Made by a program: the position numbers and the translations under genes | In this document: positions 53,933 to 63,884 of the stretch, one piece after another | Layout: the number at the start of each line of letters is the position of its first letter | How positions within the stretch are numbered: the stretch's first letter is position 1 | NCBI GenBank assembly: GCA_902141825.1 | Contig: CABFPG010000011.1 | Coordinates: forward strand, 1 to 64,000 | Length of the DNA stretch: 64,000 bases | From: Thalassocella blandensis | GTDB lineage: Bacteria; Pseudomonadota; Gammaproteobacteria; Pseudomonadales; Cellvibrionaceae | Reading direction: 5' to 3' | The notes under the pieces: generated by a model | Databases searched by the model: none | Seen by the model: the letters and a program-made list of their open reading frames with translations, nothing else | What the model was told of the DNA's origin: nothing

Positions 53933-56404
53933 TTACAGCGACCAATGCTTTGGCAACAATTGTTGAATTTCCGCCTGTGCAAAACGATCGTCCAACAACC
54001 ATAAATAACCAGTATCCTGTGACGAGCGAATCACCCTGCCTGCTGCTTGAATGACTTTTTGCAAACCCGGATACAGATACGTGAAATCGTACCCTGAACC
54101 GAATTTACGCTGAATACGTGTTTTAACATGCTCGTTAAAAGGGCTGAATGTTGGCAGCCCCAATGTAGCAACAAATACACCTTTTAACTTATCACCAACC
54201 AAATCAATGCCTTCACTAAACACTCCTCCCAACACGGCAAGCGCGATGATATTATTCTGGCGGGAAAAAGCATCAATAAACGCCTTTCTCTGCAATTGCG
54301 AAAAATCCCGATTTTGCACCAACAATTCACAACCAAAAGTGCCGGGGTGTATTCGCAAAGCCTTTTCGACTTTTTGCAAAAAATCATAACTCGAAAAATA
54401 TACAATGGCGTTACCTGGCATCTCTTTCTGCTGCTCGGTAATAATGCGGCAAATGTCAGTAATGGCGTTTTCACGATCTCGATATCGCGTAGAAATCGGT
54501 GCTATCTGAATAGCCAGCTGCTCGGGGCCATAAGGCGACGGCAAATCCACAAAGTAGGTATTTTCCAGCTCCATTCCAAGCATCGCACGATAAAACGAAA
54601 CAGGCACTAAAGTCGCAGAAAATAAGCAAGCTGCACCACTCAACGCGAACCGGGGTTTTAATTGACTGGCAGGAACCACATTGCGAATCTCTATATACTG
54701 CTGCTGCTTTGGTTTTCCATAATTTCTCTTGCCAACAGTCTGTTTAACCGCAGATTCATTATTTTTATCCTGACTTGTCGTTTGATTAACTTTATCGTTA
54801 AGCCCATGAGTTTTAGCGTCACTGGCATTCAATAGCAGGACAAAATCTTCATCCAATAGTGGTAGGAGTTGCTGAAAATTCAAGACGCTAAAGAAAAACT
54901 CCTTCACAACTCCCGCTTGCATAGGATGCTCTGGAAACTGCTGCAAGGTTTCAACGTATCGGTTGGTGAAAAGGCTTAGCGCATTACAAAACTTTTCCGG
55001 CAGCATTGGTATAAAGGCCGGATTTTCTTCAGACAGGAGATTCTCCCCCACCTCTTCTGCAATAAGATGCAACCAAACCTTATTCAGCTGGTCCAGTGCG
55101 GATTTCACCGCTTTAGGCGCCTCACGTTTAGCCTGCAACAACAGCTGTCTATGCAAACTCGCAGAATACATACCACGCGCACGCTCAATCATGTTGTGCG
55201 CTTCATCTACCAGCAGCATCGGCGTCCATTTAAACTGTTTCGTCAAACCAGACAATAACGCATTTATATCGAAATAATAATTAACATCGGTAACCACCAT
55301 ATCCACCCAGCGCGCCATTTCCATACTCAAATAGAAAGGACATATTTCATATTCTTCCGCCAGGCTGTCCAGCATGGTTTTATCCAGAAACTTCCTGTCA
55401 CTGGCCACTTGCCTCACATGTGCCAATTTATCGTAAAAGCCCAGAGCATAAGGACAGGAGTTGCCATTACATTGTTTTTCGGGAAAATGACACGCCTTTT
55501 CAATCGCCGTGATTTCCAGTACCCGAAGTTCAGATCCATGCTTTGCCAATAAGTTAACAGCATCCAAAGCAAGCTGTTTTGTTGTACCTTTTGCCGTAAG
55601 ATAAAATATTTTATCGATACTACTGTGATAAAGCGCTTTGAGCGAAGGGAAAATTGCTGCCAGTGTTTTGCCGGTTCCAGTGGGAGCCTGAACCATTAGC
55701 TGGCACTCGTGAACCGCTGCCTTGTAAACTGCTTCAGCCATTTCCCGTTGAGAGTCATGCATGCGTGCGTACGGAAATTCGAGCGTACTGATCCACGTGT
55801 TACGTGTTTGCAGCCGTTGTTGCTCTAGTGCATGCCATTGCAAATATCTCTGAGCCAGATTTTCAACATAGGTTTTTAATTCGCTGACCTGCCAGCTCTG
55901 CTCAATTCGGAACTCCTTTTGCTTGTGCAATTCAAAATATATCAGCGCAACCGACATTTGCGTTCGTCCCTGCTCAACACACATCATATAGGCGTAACAC
56001 AACGCTTGAGCCCAATGAAGGGCCTGGTGATTTTCCGGGATACGGTCCGGCTCCCCGTAAAAAGTTTTAATTTCCTCAACGCAGTGTGTATCGGGGCAAT
56101 AACCATCGGCACGCCCAGATATACTCAGCCCCAACATTTCGATTTGACACGCCTTTTCTGCCATATAGCTGGCAGGTCTACTCGCTTGAACTAATTTATG
56201 CCCCTCCATACCCTGCTCCGCACTTGGACTGGGTGTAAACGCTCGATCCAGACTGCCGGTTTTAGCTGAAAACTCTACCAGGGTTTTTACGGAGATCGTC
56301 CCAGGTACATAGACGTGACCCTGCTGCGCTTTCTCTTTTAATTGCGGTGTCTTGTCTGGCCCTGAGGTGACTAGCCCATCGCCCCCGCCCCCTTCACATG
56401 TCAT
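53933..56404 (-). CDS. XPD/DinG-like helicase with N-terminal PD-(D/E)XK nuclease-like domain
   Basis: This 823-residue protein begins with a Cas4/RecB-like nuclease domain containing GRADGYC (97-103) and EIK (111-113). A superfamily 2 helicase follows, with Walker A PTGTGKT (241-247), four cysteines for an iron-sulfur cluster (Cys305, 312, 317 and 355), DEAH (400-403) and C-terminal motifs ending QAAGRVIRSSQDTGYLWLLDDRF. The layout matches helicases encoded next to VRR-NUC (FAN1) nucleases in Pseudomonas and relatives. The FAN1-like gene is immediately upstream in the same direction. Unwinding of damaged DNA during cross-link repair is the likely role. Confidence 0.9.
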   Translation of the reverse strand: MTCEGGGGDGLVTSGPDKTPQLKEKAQQGHVYVPGTISVKTLVEFSAKTGSLDRAFTPSPSAEQGMEGHKLVQASRPASYMAEKACQIEMLGLSISGRADGYCPDTHCVEEIKTFYGEPDRIPENHQALHWAQALCYAYMMCVEQGRTQMSVALIYFELHKQKEFRIEQSWQVSELKTYVENLAQRYLQWHALEQQRLQTRNTWISTLEFPYARMHDSQREMAEAVYKAAVHECQLMVQAPTGTGKTLAAIFPSLKALYHSSIDKIFYLTAKGTTKQLALDAVNLLAKHGSELRVLEITAIEKACHFPEKQCNGNSCPYALGFYDKLAHVRQVASDRKFLDKTMLDSLAEEYEICPFYLSMEMARWVDMVVTDVNYYFDINALLSGLTKQFKWTPMLLVDEAHNMIERARGMYSASLHRQLLLQAKREAPKAVKSALDQLNKVWLHLIAEEVGENLLSEENPAFIPMLPEKFCNALSLFTNRYVETLQQFPEHPMQAGVVKEFFFSVLNFQQLLPLLDEDFVLLLNASDAKTHGLNDKVNQTTSQDKNNESAVKQTVGKRNYGKPKQQQYIEIRNVVPASQLKPRFALSGAACLFSATLVPVSFYRAMLGMELENTYFVDLPSPYGPEQLAIQIAPISTRYRDRENAITDICRIITEQQKEMPGNAIVYFSSYDFLQKVEKALRIHPGTFGCELLVQNRDFSQLQRKAFIDAFSRQNNIIALAVLGGVFSEGIDLVGDKLKGVFVATLGLPTFSPFNEHVKTRIQRKFGSGYDFTYLYPGLQKVIQAAGRVIRSSQDTGYLWLLDDRFAQAEIQQLLPKHWSL

Positions 56405-56504
56405 TGATCATTTTCTCCGTGCATCATGGAAACAACAAAGAAACAAACAAAGAAAGTAACAAATGAAACTAAAAAGAGACCGGTTGAACGCGTGTAACCT
56501 CAAA

Positions 56505-58262
56505 TTACTCCCAGGTGACATAACATACCTCAACAGGGATTTCATGCTGTAAAAAGAAATTTATCCAACGGATCTGATTATCTTGCAACCTGTCGTTTGG
56601 CCCCTTCACTTCGATCAATTGATAGCGTTCACGCTGCAAATCAAATTGAATCAAATCAGGAAAGCCACTTTTATTAGCTTTAATGTCGAACAATAAGCGC
56701 TGAAAAATTAATCTTAAATGCACCGCGGGAATTAGACTCAAACTCAAGGTCAACAATGACTCATCAATATGTTCCCAGTGAACAAAGTGATTGGCGATAC
56801 CAAATTTTGATTGCCAGACTGCAAGAATATGAGACTTGTAGGTTTCATCGTCCAGCAAGCGCCATAATTTCTGTATCCCTGGTCGGCGAACAACAAAATC
56901 CTGTTGGTATAGATCCAAAGGTGCCATTTGAAAAGGATTCGCGAAAGCCCCATCGACGCTTTTAAATAATTCAGGCCAAAGCCAAAGGCCAAACAATGCG
57001 TTAAACAACTGGTTTTCCAGAAAAAAACATGGCGTATTCAATTCTGCTGTAGCCGAACCATGGTTATCGCCACCCGCCCCTTCATAAAACACCCTGCAAG
57101 CCTCTTCTACACCAAATGTATTCAGCTCCCGCTGCAAGCCAAGCTTTCGCTCAGGCAGCAACCGTGTTTTTTGTGCCGCCATTTGGTTATGTAATTGTAA
57201 CGACGTCGTTGCTAAATTTTGCGATGCCGCTGTTAGTTTTTTTATCAGCCTCGGCTTTATTCGTTCAACGACTTGAGCTTCATGTTCGGTATACGGACTT
57301 TTTTCGACCTCTCCCAGTAGCGCCCATGCCGCGCAAAAATCTCCCGTCTTCTCTAAAATTCGAATTTGCCGTTCCCGTGAAGGCGTCAAGGAATTTAACT
57401 TATACAGCGCGAGAGCTTCGTCCAAACTGCCGGCCTGCTCAAGCCGGTAAGCAATGCGATTGCGTAAACGTTCGATCTTATTCTGATTTCTCGGGCTATC
57501 GGAGTGGAGGGGAATCTTAGAAATAATGTGACGTGTGCGTTCAACATTCTCCTCCGCTTCACCGGGATCATCGCATTTGTTCTGCTCACACTCGTGTGCC
57601 AGTTCCGTTAGCTGTTGCAGTAATTGATACTCTTCAAGTTCTTCTCGAGACGAGAATATCTGGTGTTCCGGGTCAATGTGAAAATTTTCGTAGGTAAATA
57701 AGCCGAGATCCTGCAATACGAATTCCGTTAAATCCTGATGCGAATTTCCGAAAAACAACAAAATAACAAGATCAATACAGGCTTGAACACGAATGGATAT
57801 CAAAGCACCCAGTTCGTCCTCCGTCCAACTGGACCAACGCCTGTTATCCTCATAACAAATAGCCAAAAGCGCGATAATTTCAGCCCTTTTTAGGCTCTTT
57901 TTGCCTTTAAGTTGTTCACCAAATACGCGCACCAACTCAGGTTTCGTTAAAACGGAAACACACTCTGCGAATGATAATTCTGGATCAAGCTGAACCATAT
58001 GACGCTCATAAAGCTGCTCTACCGCGTTGGCCAGTGAGCCAATTTCCGGATATTCAAGTTTATCCTGCCTAAATAACACACCTTTACGCCCCGCCAAGCG
58101 AACCAGGAGGCACTGACTGTCATGTGACAAGCACTTAAAATCCTGTAGAAACTGCTTTTCGTCTGGCTGCATCAAGTTTGCGTAACGCGATTCAACCCAA
58201 TCGAGGAGAAACACAAAATTACGCAGATAATAATCAGGGGCAAGCTCAACAGCCTCAAGCAT
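56505..58262 (-). CDS. FAN1-like VRR-NUC nuclease
   Basis: This 585-residue protein ends with a VRR-NUC nuclease domain carrying GFPDLIQFD, then LIEVKGPNDRLQDNQIRW: the PD-X-EVK catalytic core plus the conserved Gln. The N-terminal part (YYLRNFVFLLDWVESRY) and helical middle region match bacterial FAN1, a structure-specific 5' nuclease that unhooks interstrand cross-links. ATG 58262 gives the family-like start MLEAVELAPDYYLRNF with GGA upstream; an in-frame start at 58295 is less likely. It is 100 bp upstream of the helicase gene, and the two are likely co-transcribed. Confidence 0.92.
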   Translation of the reverse strand: MLEAVELAPDYYLRNFVFLLDWVESRYANLMQPDEKQFLQDFKCLSHDSQCLLVRLAGRKGVLFRQDKLEYPEIGSLANAVEQLYERHMVQLDPELSFAECVSVLTKPELVRVFGEQLKGKKSLKRAEIIALLAICYEDNRRWSSWTEDELGALISIRVQACIDLVILLFFGNSHQDLTEFVLQDLGLFTYENFHIDPEHQIFSSREELEEYQLLQQLTELAHECEQNKCDDPGEAEENVERTRHIISKIPLHSDSPRNQNKIERLRNRIAYRLEQAGSLDEALALYKLNSLTPSRERQIRILEKTGDFCAAWALLGEVEKSPYTEHEAQVVERIKPRLIKKLTAASQNLATTSLQLHNQMAAQKTRLLPERKLGLQRELNTFGVEEACRVFYEGAGGDNHGSATAELNTPCFFLENQLFNALFGLWLWPELFKSVDGAFANPFQMAPLDLYQQDFVVRRPGIQKLWRLLDDETYKSHILAVWQSKFGIANHFVHWEHIDESLLTLSLSLIPAVHLRLIFQRLLFDIKANKSGFPDLIQFDLQRERYQLIEVKGPNDRLQDNQIRWINFFLQHEIPVEVCYVTWE

Positions 58263-58566
58263 CACAGAAATTCCGACACTAAACACAACTTTCAAACTGT
58301 ATATCAGTACAGTATTATTGTCTAATAGAAGTTATTTTTGGACCCTAGAATAACGTTTTGGCGGATTAATTGTCAGAATATGAATTTTGCGGATTAAATA
58401 GCAGATTTTTACTATTTTAGTTTTGCAACTGGTTATAATGAACACATATTTTCTCCTTAGCCAGATATAGCATTCTGGAATTTGATTCCCGTAAAACTCT
58501 TAAATAGTGATTCAGCGATTACAGTTGACGCAAATATTCACATAATTGGTTTAACAGATATCCATC
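58263..58566. other. Divergent promoter region between FAN1 and the solute-binding gene
   Basis: This AT-rich region has no gene. A CAGTACAGTATTATTG stretch near 58305-58320 contains a CTGTATATCAGTACAG sequence that only loosely resembles a LexA (SOS) box, CTG-N10-CAG, at 58297-58312. It is 35-50 bp upstream of the FAN1 start. Confidence 0.4.
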
Positions 58567-59448
58567 ATGTTTAGTCGACACTTTTGCACATTTACAACTT
58601 ACCGGCTAATACGTTGCGCCGGTCTGTTCTTTGCTGCAATGGTGTTTCCTGTAGAAGCGCTTGAATACGCTATCCCAAACCCAAAAATCAATCAAGCGCG
58701 CTTCATTTCCAGTTCAGCATTTCATACGGAATTGATTACCCAGGCATTGCAACAGACGGATTCTACTCTCGGAAACTTTGCAGCTTCACCAGTCGATAAC
58801 CCTATTCCAGCGTCGCGAGTACCTGAAAGCGTAATTAAGGATGAAGAGTTCAATGTTTTTTGGGCACCAGCAATAAAGAAATATGAGCGCCCCGAATTAT
58901 TCGCCATTAAAATTCCACTACTCAAAGGGCTCGCTGGGTGCCGATTACTTTTGGTCAACAAAGACAAACCCTTGCAAGAGGACGCACTGCAGAATTATTC
59001 ATCCCTTACCTATGGCGTGCGCCACGACTGGATTTCGACAGATATATTTAAACTTAATAATCTGAATACACTAACCGCCCTGAACAATAAAACACTGCTA
59101 CTAACACTTGAAGCAGGTCGGTATGACGCCATTCCCGTTGGCGCAGATCAGATTCAACGCCTATTGGAAACCGATGAGAAACTAGCAAAAGTGCTACAGG
59201 TTTCTGATTTAGCCATTTTTCATTTCCCTCTACCAACAATCTACTACGTCAACAGCAACTACCCCGCGCTGGCGGATGCTCTCGAAAGAGGCTTAAAAAC
59301 ACTCTTAAAAAACGGACAGTTTGAAACAATCTTCAACCAGCATTTCAAACAACAATTGAACATATTAAAGGGAGACAAATATAAAACAATTACCCTGAAG
59401 AACCCCTTCGTGATAGACGACATGGTCATTACAGACTCTGCCTGTTAA
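58567..59448 (+). CDS. Periplasmic solute-binding protein, family 3-like
   Basis: This 293-residue protein has a signal peptide (ending near VEALEY). The mature part follows the amino-acid-type solute-binding fold, with segments such as LTYGVRHDWIST, LLLTLEAGRYDAIPVGADQI and ALERGLKTLLKNGQFETIFNQHF. No ABC permease or ATPase is adjacent. The gene converges with a hybrid histidine kinase operon that encodes another solute-binding protein, so a sensing role is more likely than transport. The ligand is unknown. Confidence 0.8.
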   Translation: MFSRHFCTFTTYRLIRCAGLFFAAMVFPVEALEYAIPNPKINQARFISSSAFHTELITQALQQTDSTLGNFAASPVDNPIPASRVPESVIKDEEFNVFWAPAIKKYERPELFAIKIPLLKGLAGCRLLLVNKDKPLQEDALQNYSSLTYGVRHDWISTDIFKLNNLNTLTALNNKTLLLTLEAGRYDAIPVGADQIQRLLETDEKLAKVLQVSDLAIFHFPLPTIYYVNSNYPALADALERGLKTLLKNGQFETIFNQHFKQQLNILKGDKYKTITLKNPFVIDDMVITDSAC

Positions 59449-59492
59449 CTTTCACCCAACATTCATTTCACGCAAGAAGCAAAACACAATAC

Positions 59493-62333
59493 TCACAACA
59501 CTTGTTGCAGGTCACCCGCCAATTCCTGTCTGAATATTTTCATCATTATTGCGTTTTCAATATCCAATTTCATCAGCCAGTCTGAAGCATCCTGGTAATC
59601 ACCATTAGTAACAGCGAGTTCCAGCTGAGATGATAGGTCCATTAATTTGGTCGCACTGAGATTCGCTGCAATACCTTTAATTGAATGCGAAATCAATTTT
59701 ACTTCATCAAAGTTTTTGCTTTCCTGTGCATGGAAAAGGCTTTCCATTCTTGCGGAAGCATCTTGTAAAAACATATCGATCAAGCGATGCAACCTGTCTT
59801 CTTTTTGTCTGACGCGATGCAAGGCATTCTCTCTGTCCCAATGCGCTGCCACATCGATATCCCCTAAACCCTCCGGACTTTGAGCCTGTATCTGTCGGGT
59901 TGATGGCTCAGAGGCTGCAGAGTTGCTCGTATTACTGGTGCTGTTCATAGGACTTACCATCTTCTCAAAAGGTTCATTCTGCCCCTGATCAGGGTTAACA
60001 GGAGTGTTGATATTCGTACCAATTTCAATCTCGATGCTGGCACCGACATGACTACCGCTATCGACATATTTATAAATTTTTTCCAAGAGCATCTGCTCTT
60101 CCACTGGCTTACTTAAATAATCATCCATGCCAGCATCCAGACAGCGCTGTCTATCCTGTGCAAATGCGTTTGCTGTAAGCGCCACTATGGGTATTTTTTT
60201 ATAATGTGGACCGGCACTGCCATTGCGAATCGCCTGTGTTGTTTGAAAGCCATCCAGCACAGGCATCTGACAATCCATTAAAATTAATGAATAATCCGGG
60301 GTTTGTTTAAGCTTATTCAACGCCTGCAATCCATCTATAGCGGTTTCTACCTGGAGCGCAGCTTCTTCCAGCAACCCTCTCACTACTTCCTGATTGATAA
60401 GATTATCTTCCACCAACAGAATCCGTTTGTTTTCTATAGCCCTCAAGGTTTCGATATCCAATGAACCATAGGCACTTTTCGGGTGGAATGTACTGTTAAC
60501 CGGATAGGCATCTTCCCCTGGCTGCAAGGGAATTTCGAAAGTAAAGCAGCTCCCCTTTCCTGGATCACTGTCGACAGAAATATTGCCGTTCATCAGTTCA
60601 GTAAGTTTTTTACTGATCGCCAACCCAAGACCAGTTCCACCAAATTTACGTGTGGTAGAACTGTCCGCCTGTACAAAATTATTAAATATTGCTTTTAATT
60701 GCTCGCTGTTCATGCCTATGCCGGTATCATGTACCTCGCACACAAACAGCCCTTTATTTTGATGATCAATATAATAATTGGCGATGACTCGGACACCACC
60801 TTTCTCTGTAAATTTAATCGCATTTCCAATTATGTTCAGCAATACCTGTCGAATTCGACCTTCATCACCTACAGCGGTGCGCACTTGCAAATTGTGTGAA
60901 TCCAAATGCAGTGCAATATTTTTCTCGTGAGCTTTAACACTAAGAATCTCCATCAAACTATCAAGCATTTCCAGAAGATTGAATTCAATATATTCAAGCT
61001 CCATCTTCTGCGCTTCAATTTTAGAGAAATCTAAAATATCGTTAATTAACCCAACAAGAGAGATAGCACTTTTCTGTGCGATACCGATCTTGCGCTGCTG
61101 CTCGCTAGTGAGCGAACTTTTTTCAACCAAGGTCAACATACCAATAATGCCATTAATAGGCGTTCGAATTTCATGGCTCATATTGGCTAAAAATTGCGAC
61201 TTCACCAACTCTGACTTTTGGGCTTTTTCTTTTTCTTCATTTATGGATTCAAGTTGCCTGGCAATGGTAATGCTCATTTTTTCCAATGCATTATGGATCA
61301 CTTGAAATTCACTGAAAGGGTAAATTTTCCGATTAAAGGCATTACCGCCCTCTGCGATAAGTTCACAATCTTTGACAATGGATTTTAACGGGGTATCGAT
61401 TTGGACTTTAATACGCCGTGAGTGCATCACGATAACGTAAGCTACACCGCAAAAAATCAACAAAATAACGATAAAGCTTACATAGGCCGCAGCCAAATGA
61501 TCAAACAGGGAATTCTGACTTTCCACCATCAATGGAGATTTCTCTGACGACGAAATACTGATATTTTCTACCAGAGAGGCTCCTTTGAAGTCGAACGCGG
61601 CACTTGCATCACCGAAGGAATATGCGGGCGCATCATCCATCAACACATTCACGCTCCTGATTACCCCTACATCCATATCAGTTCTTAACGAGGCTTTCAC
61701 GAGGGTCTGTAACGCACTAAGATAAACGATGTAACCTGTTTTTATGTACGGCTGCGTAAATGAGTCCTGCTTGACAATGAGAGGCGAGACAGACGCCAAA
61801 AAAGGGCCTTCTTCTATAGCGGCCTGATATTTTTTGTTTGGCGAAATAGATGGCTTTTTCGAAGAATTAAACTGCAAGTAGAAAAGCTCGGCATTTGCCG
61901 TATTATGTCCAGTAAAGCTTTCGCTATCAAAAACCGTCTTCCATCGTTCTGGCGGTGTTGAAAACCACGCAAACGGATAGGCTTCAACAACTTCGCCTTC
62001 TAAGTTCAACAGCAGTGCAGCACTTAATAAATTATTCCCGACTACCGTCGACTGTAAATGCTTAATCGCAGGATTTGCCAAACCGGTTTGAATGGTAGCA
62101 TTGCCAAGAAACTCAATTTCCGAATCCCTCTGATTCCGATTACGGATAGATTCAAGGCCTTGTCGCATCTCAATTGCAATACTTCTCGCTTGCCACAATG
62201 CGGTTTTTTTCGCTTTATCGATAGCCTCTTCCACAAACAGAAAAAACACCACCACAACGACTAACGCCAGAGGTACGAGCGCAAAATATAGCACCTGTGA
62301 GCTGAAGATCTGCTGTATACTTTTGTTACTCAT
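59493..62333 (-). CDS. Hybrid sensor histidine kinase with receiver and Hpt domains
   Basis: This 946-residue inner-membrane kinase has transmembrane helices at about 13-33 and 281-303 enclosing a 245-residue periplasmic sensor. A HAMP-like linker comes next, then HisKA with His387 (MSHEIRTPING) and the ATPase domain (Asn504 in the N-box, GTGLGLAIS). A receiver carries Asp687 (LMDCQMPVLDG) and a C-terminal Hpt carries His883 (ISHSIKG). This is a complete four-step phosphorelay lacking only the final response regulator, which is not in the window. It is 5 bp downstream of a solute-binding protein gene, which suggests that the binding protein feeds ligand information to the periplasmic sensor. 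Confidence 0.93.
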   Translation of the reverse strand: MSNKSIQQIFSSQVLYFALVPLALVVVVVFFLFVEEAIDKAKKTALWQARSIAIEMRQGLESIRNRNQRDSEIEFLGNATIQTGLANPAIKHLQSTVVGNNLLSAALLLNLEGEVVEAYPFAWFSTPPERWKTVFDSESFTGHNTANAELFYLQFNSSKKPSISPNKKYQAAIEEGPFLASVSPLIVKQDSFTQPYIKTGYIVYLSALQTLVKASLRTDMDVGVIRSVNVLMDDAPAYSFGDASAAFDFKGASLVENISISSSEKSPLMVESQNSLFDHLAAAYVSFIVILLIFCGVAYVIVMHSRRIKVQIDTPLKSIVKDCELIAEGGNAFNRKIYPFSEFQVIHNALEKMSITIARQLESINEEKEKAQKSELVKSQFLANMSHEIRTPINGIIGMLTLVEKSSLTSEQQRKIGIAQKSAISLVGLINDILDFSKIEAQKMELEYIEFNLLEMLDSLMEILSVKAHEKNIALHLDSHNLQVRTAVGDEGRIRQVLLNIIGNAIKFTEKGGVRVIANYYIDHQNKGLFVCEVHDTGIGMNSEQLKAIFNNFVQADSSTTRKFGGTGLGLAISKKLTELMNGNISVDSDPGKGSCFTFEIPLQPGEDAYPVNSTFHPKSAYGSLDIETLRAIENKRILLVEDNLINQEVVRGLLEEAALQVETAIDGLQALNKLKQTPDYSLILMDCQMPVLDGFQTTQAIRNGSAGPHYKKIPIVALTANAFAQDRQRCLDAGMDDYLSKPVEEQMLLEKIYKYVDSGSHVGASIEIEIGTNINTPVNPDQGQNEPFEKMVSPMNSTSNTSNSAASEPSTRQIQAQSPEGLGDIDVAAHWDRENALHRVRQKEDRLHRLIDMFLQDASARMESLFHAQESKNFDEVKLISHSIKGIAANLSATKLMDLSSQLELAVTNGDYQDASDWLMKLDIENAIMMKIFRQELAGDLQQVL

Positions 62334-62338
62334 GGGGA

Positions 62339-63568
62339 TTACTGGTTATTATCCACATAGTTTTGCATATACCCGGCAGCCTGATAGTCTTCAATACTCC
62401 CACCACCATAACGTACAAAACCATTTAACATCGCCTCCCAAACAAGAAACATATCCTGATGGTGAGGCATGGGATAAGCATTCTCTAATGAGTCTTGTAT
62501 GAATTTACGGTCTACATTTTCATCCACTGCTGCCTCTCGGGCCTTAAGGGCTTCTCGATTTAAACTAAAGCTACTCATGGAGTTTTTTAACAATGCATTG
62601 AAGCGCGTTGACTTGGTATAAGCAATAAACTGCTGGATGGCATCCGCATGGGGACCTGTTAGAGATTTTCGCGGAAACATTAAATAAATATTGGCATAGT
62701 ATGGCTGCATCGGTTTACCGTTGATGCTTGGCAAAGGAGCCACACCGAGCTGTTCACCTAATTGCTTTTTAAAGCGTTCATACTCCCAAACTCCGTTAAT
62801 ATGATAAGCAAGTTTTCCCTGCAAAAACTTGTCAACAGTGCAATTGTAATCACAATTCAAATCCACCACATTCTTATCTATTAGATTCCAGACAAAAGTT
62901 AAGGACTTTGCAATACCTTCGACATCAAAAATAATCTCATTTCCTTGTACCGGCAATTCACCAAATGCACTGATAAAAGGGATAAGCCAATACATATCGA
63001 GCACAGACCAGCCAACAAGCTCGACGTTTGGATCAACTGAATATCGCTGCCCTAACAGTTCATGCCAACTTGACGCTACTGTTTGAACAAATTCACGCTG
63101 ATAGTACATTACCAGATGATTCCCTTTGACAACCGGCAATCCATAAATCTGATTATCTTCGGAAAGCGCACTTTGTAACAGCTGATCATCGGCATTGACG
63201 TATTGCCTAAACGCATTGGCAGTGATTGCACTGAAATGAACTTCACGATGCAACCCAAGCAGGTCTTCTGATGCCATAATAATCTCTGGCATGTCTTCAT
63301 CTTCTTTCTGCTCAAGAAGGCGTGTTTTCAATTCGGATTGGTCAATCCACTGAAACTGAAATCGACTGGAACTATCGGACTTAAAACTGGAAACCGCCTC
63401 TGCCAATACGGGGTCTGTACTGGTGTAGATTACCTGAATTACGGCAGAATCAGTGTTGGGCTTTGTCTGAGCGAGACCGTCTGCGTATACCAGCATGAAC
63501 ATGAGAAATACTGAGATTCTCTTCAGAACAGTGAGTATTTTACCGCTGACAGACTGTTTAGGGACCAT
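62339..63568 (-). CDS. Extracellular solute-binding protein, family 1-like, in operon with the kinase
   Basis: This 409-residue protein has a signal peptide ending ADGLAQ and a maltose-binding-protein-like fold. Family features include a YGLPVVKGNHLVMYYQREF segment, VDKFLQGKLAYHINGVWEYERF and LGVAPLPSINGKP. Its stop codon is 5 bp before the start of the hybrid histidine kinase gene. No transporter genes follow, so it is probably a periplasmic ligand-binding partner of the kinase, as in other binding-protein and sensor-kinase pairs. The ligand is unknown; a sugar is possible from the fold. Confidence 0.85.
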   Translation of the reverse strand: MVPKQSVSGKILTVLKRISVFLMFMLVYADGLAQTKPNTDSAVIQVIYTSTDPVLAEAVSSFKSDSSSRFQFQWIDQSELKTRLLEQKEDEDMPEIIMASEDLLGLHREVHFSAITANAFRQYVNADDQLLQSALSEDNQIYGLPVVKGNHLVMYYQREFVQTVASSWHELLGQRYSVDPNVELVGWSVLDMYWLIPFISAFGELPVQGNEIIFDVEGIAKSLTFVWNLIDKNVVDLNCDYNCTVDKFLQGKLAYHINGVWEYERFKKQLGEQLGVAPLPSINGKPMQPYYANIYLMFPRKSLTGPHADAIQQFIAYTKSTRFNALLKNSMSSFSLNREALKAREAAVDENVDRKFIQDSLENAYPMPHHQDMFLVWEAMLNGFVRYGGGSIEDYQAAGYMQNYVDNNQ

Positions 63569-63884
63569 TGCTTAACTTTTTCAATACGAGGTAGTCCAAT
63601 TATAGTTACTCACGCCGAATTATCCGACCTGTAGACTATAAAAGCGCAATTATATTATTAGAATGTTCACTATAATAAACTTTTTGCAGAAATCGCTTTT
63701 CTGGCAGGAAAGACAATCGCTACTCTACTCAAAGTAAATAGCGATTATCAATAAAAACCTTAAAACCTATATTTTTTATTTCTAGCTATTGGCGAATCCA
63801 GCCCAAGCGCCATAATCACCCTTTTGTCACATAATAACTTGCAAACCCGGCTGATATATAAGCCCGAACAGAAGAACATATTCA
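63569..63884. other. 316-bp intergenic region before the partial receptor gene
   Basis: This AT-rich region has no gene. It should hold the promoter of the solute-binding protein and kinase operon and the 3' flank of the gene running in from the right edge. Confidence 0.4.

Noticed and set aside
58297-58312. Confident LexA box before the FAN1 gene
   Set aside because: CTG-N10-CAG spacing is present, but the inner bases match the consensus only loosely, so it is mentioned only as a weak possibility.
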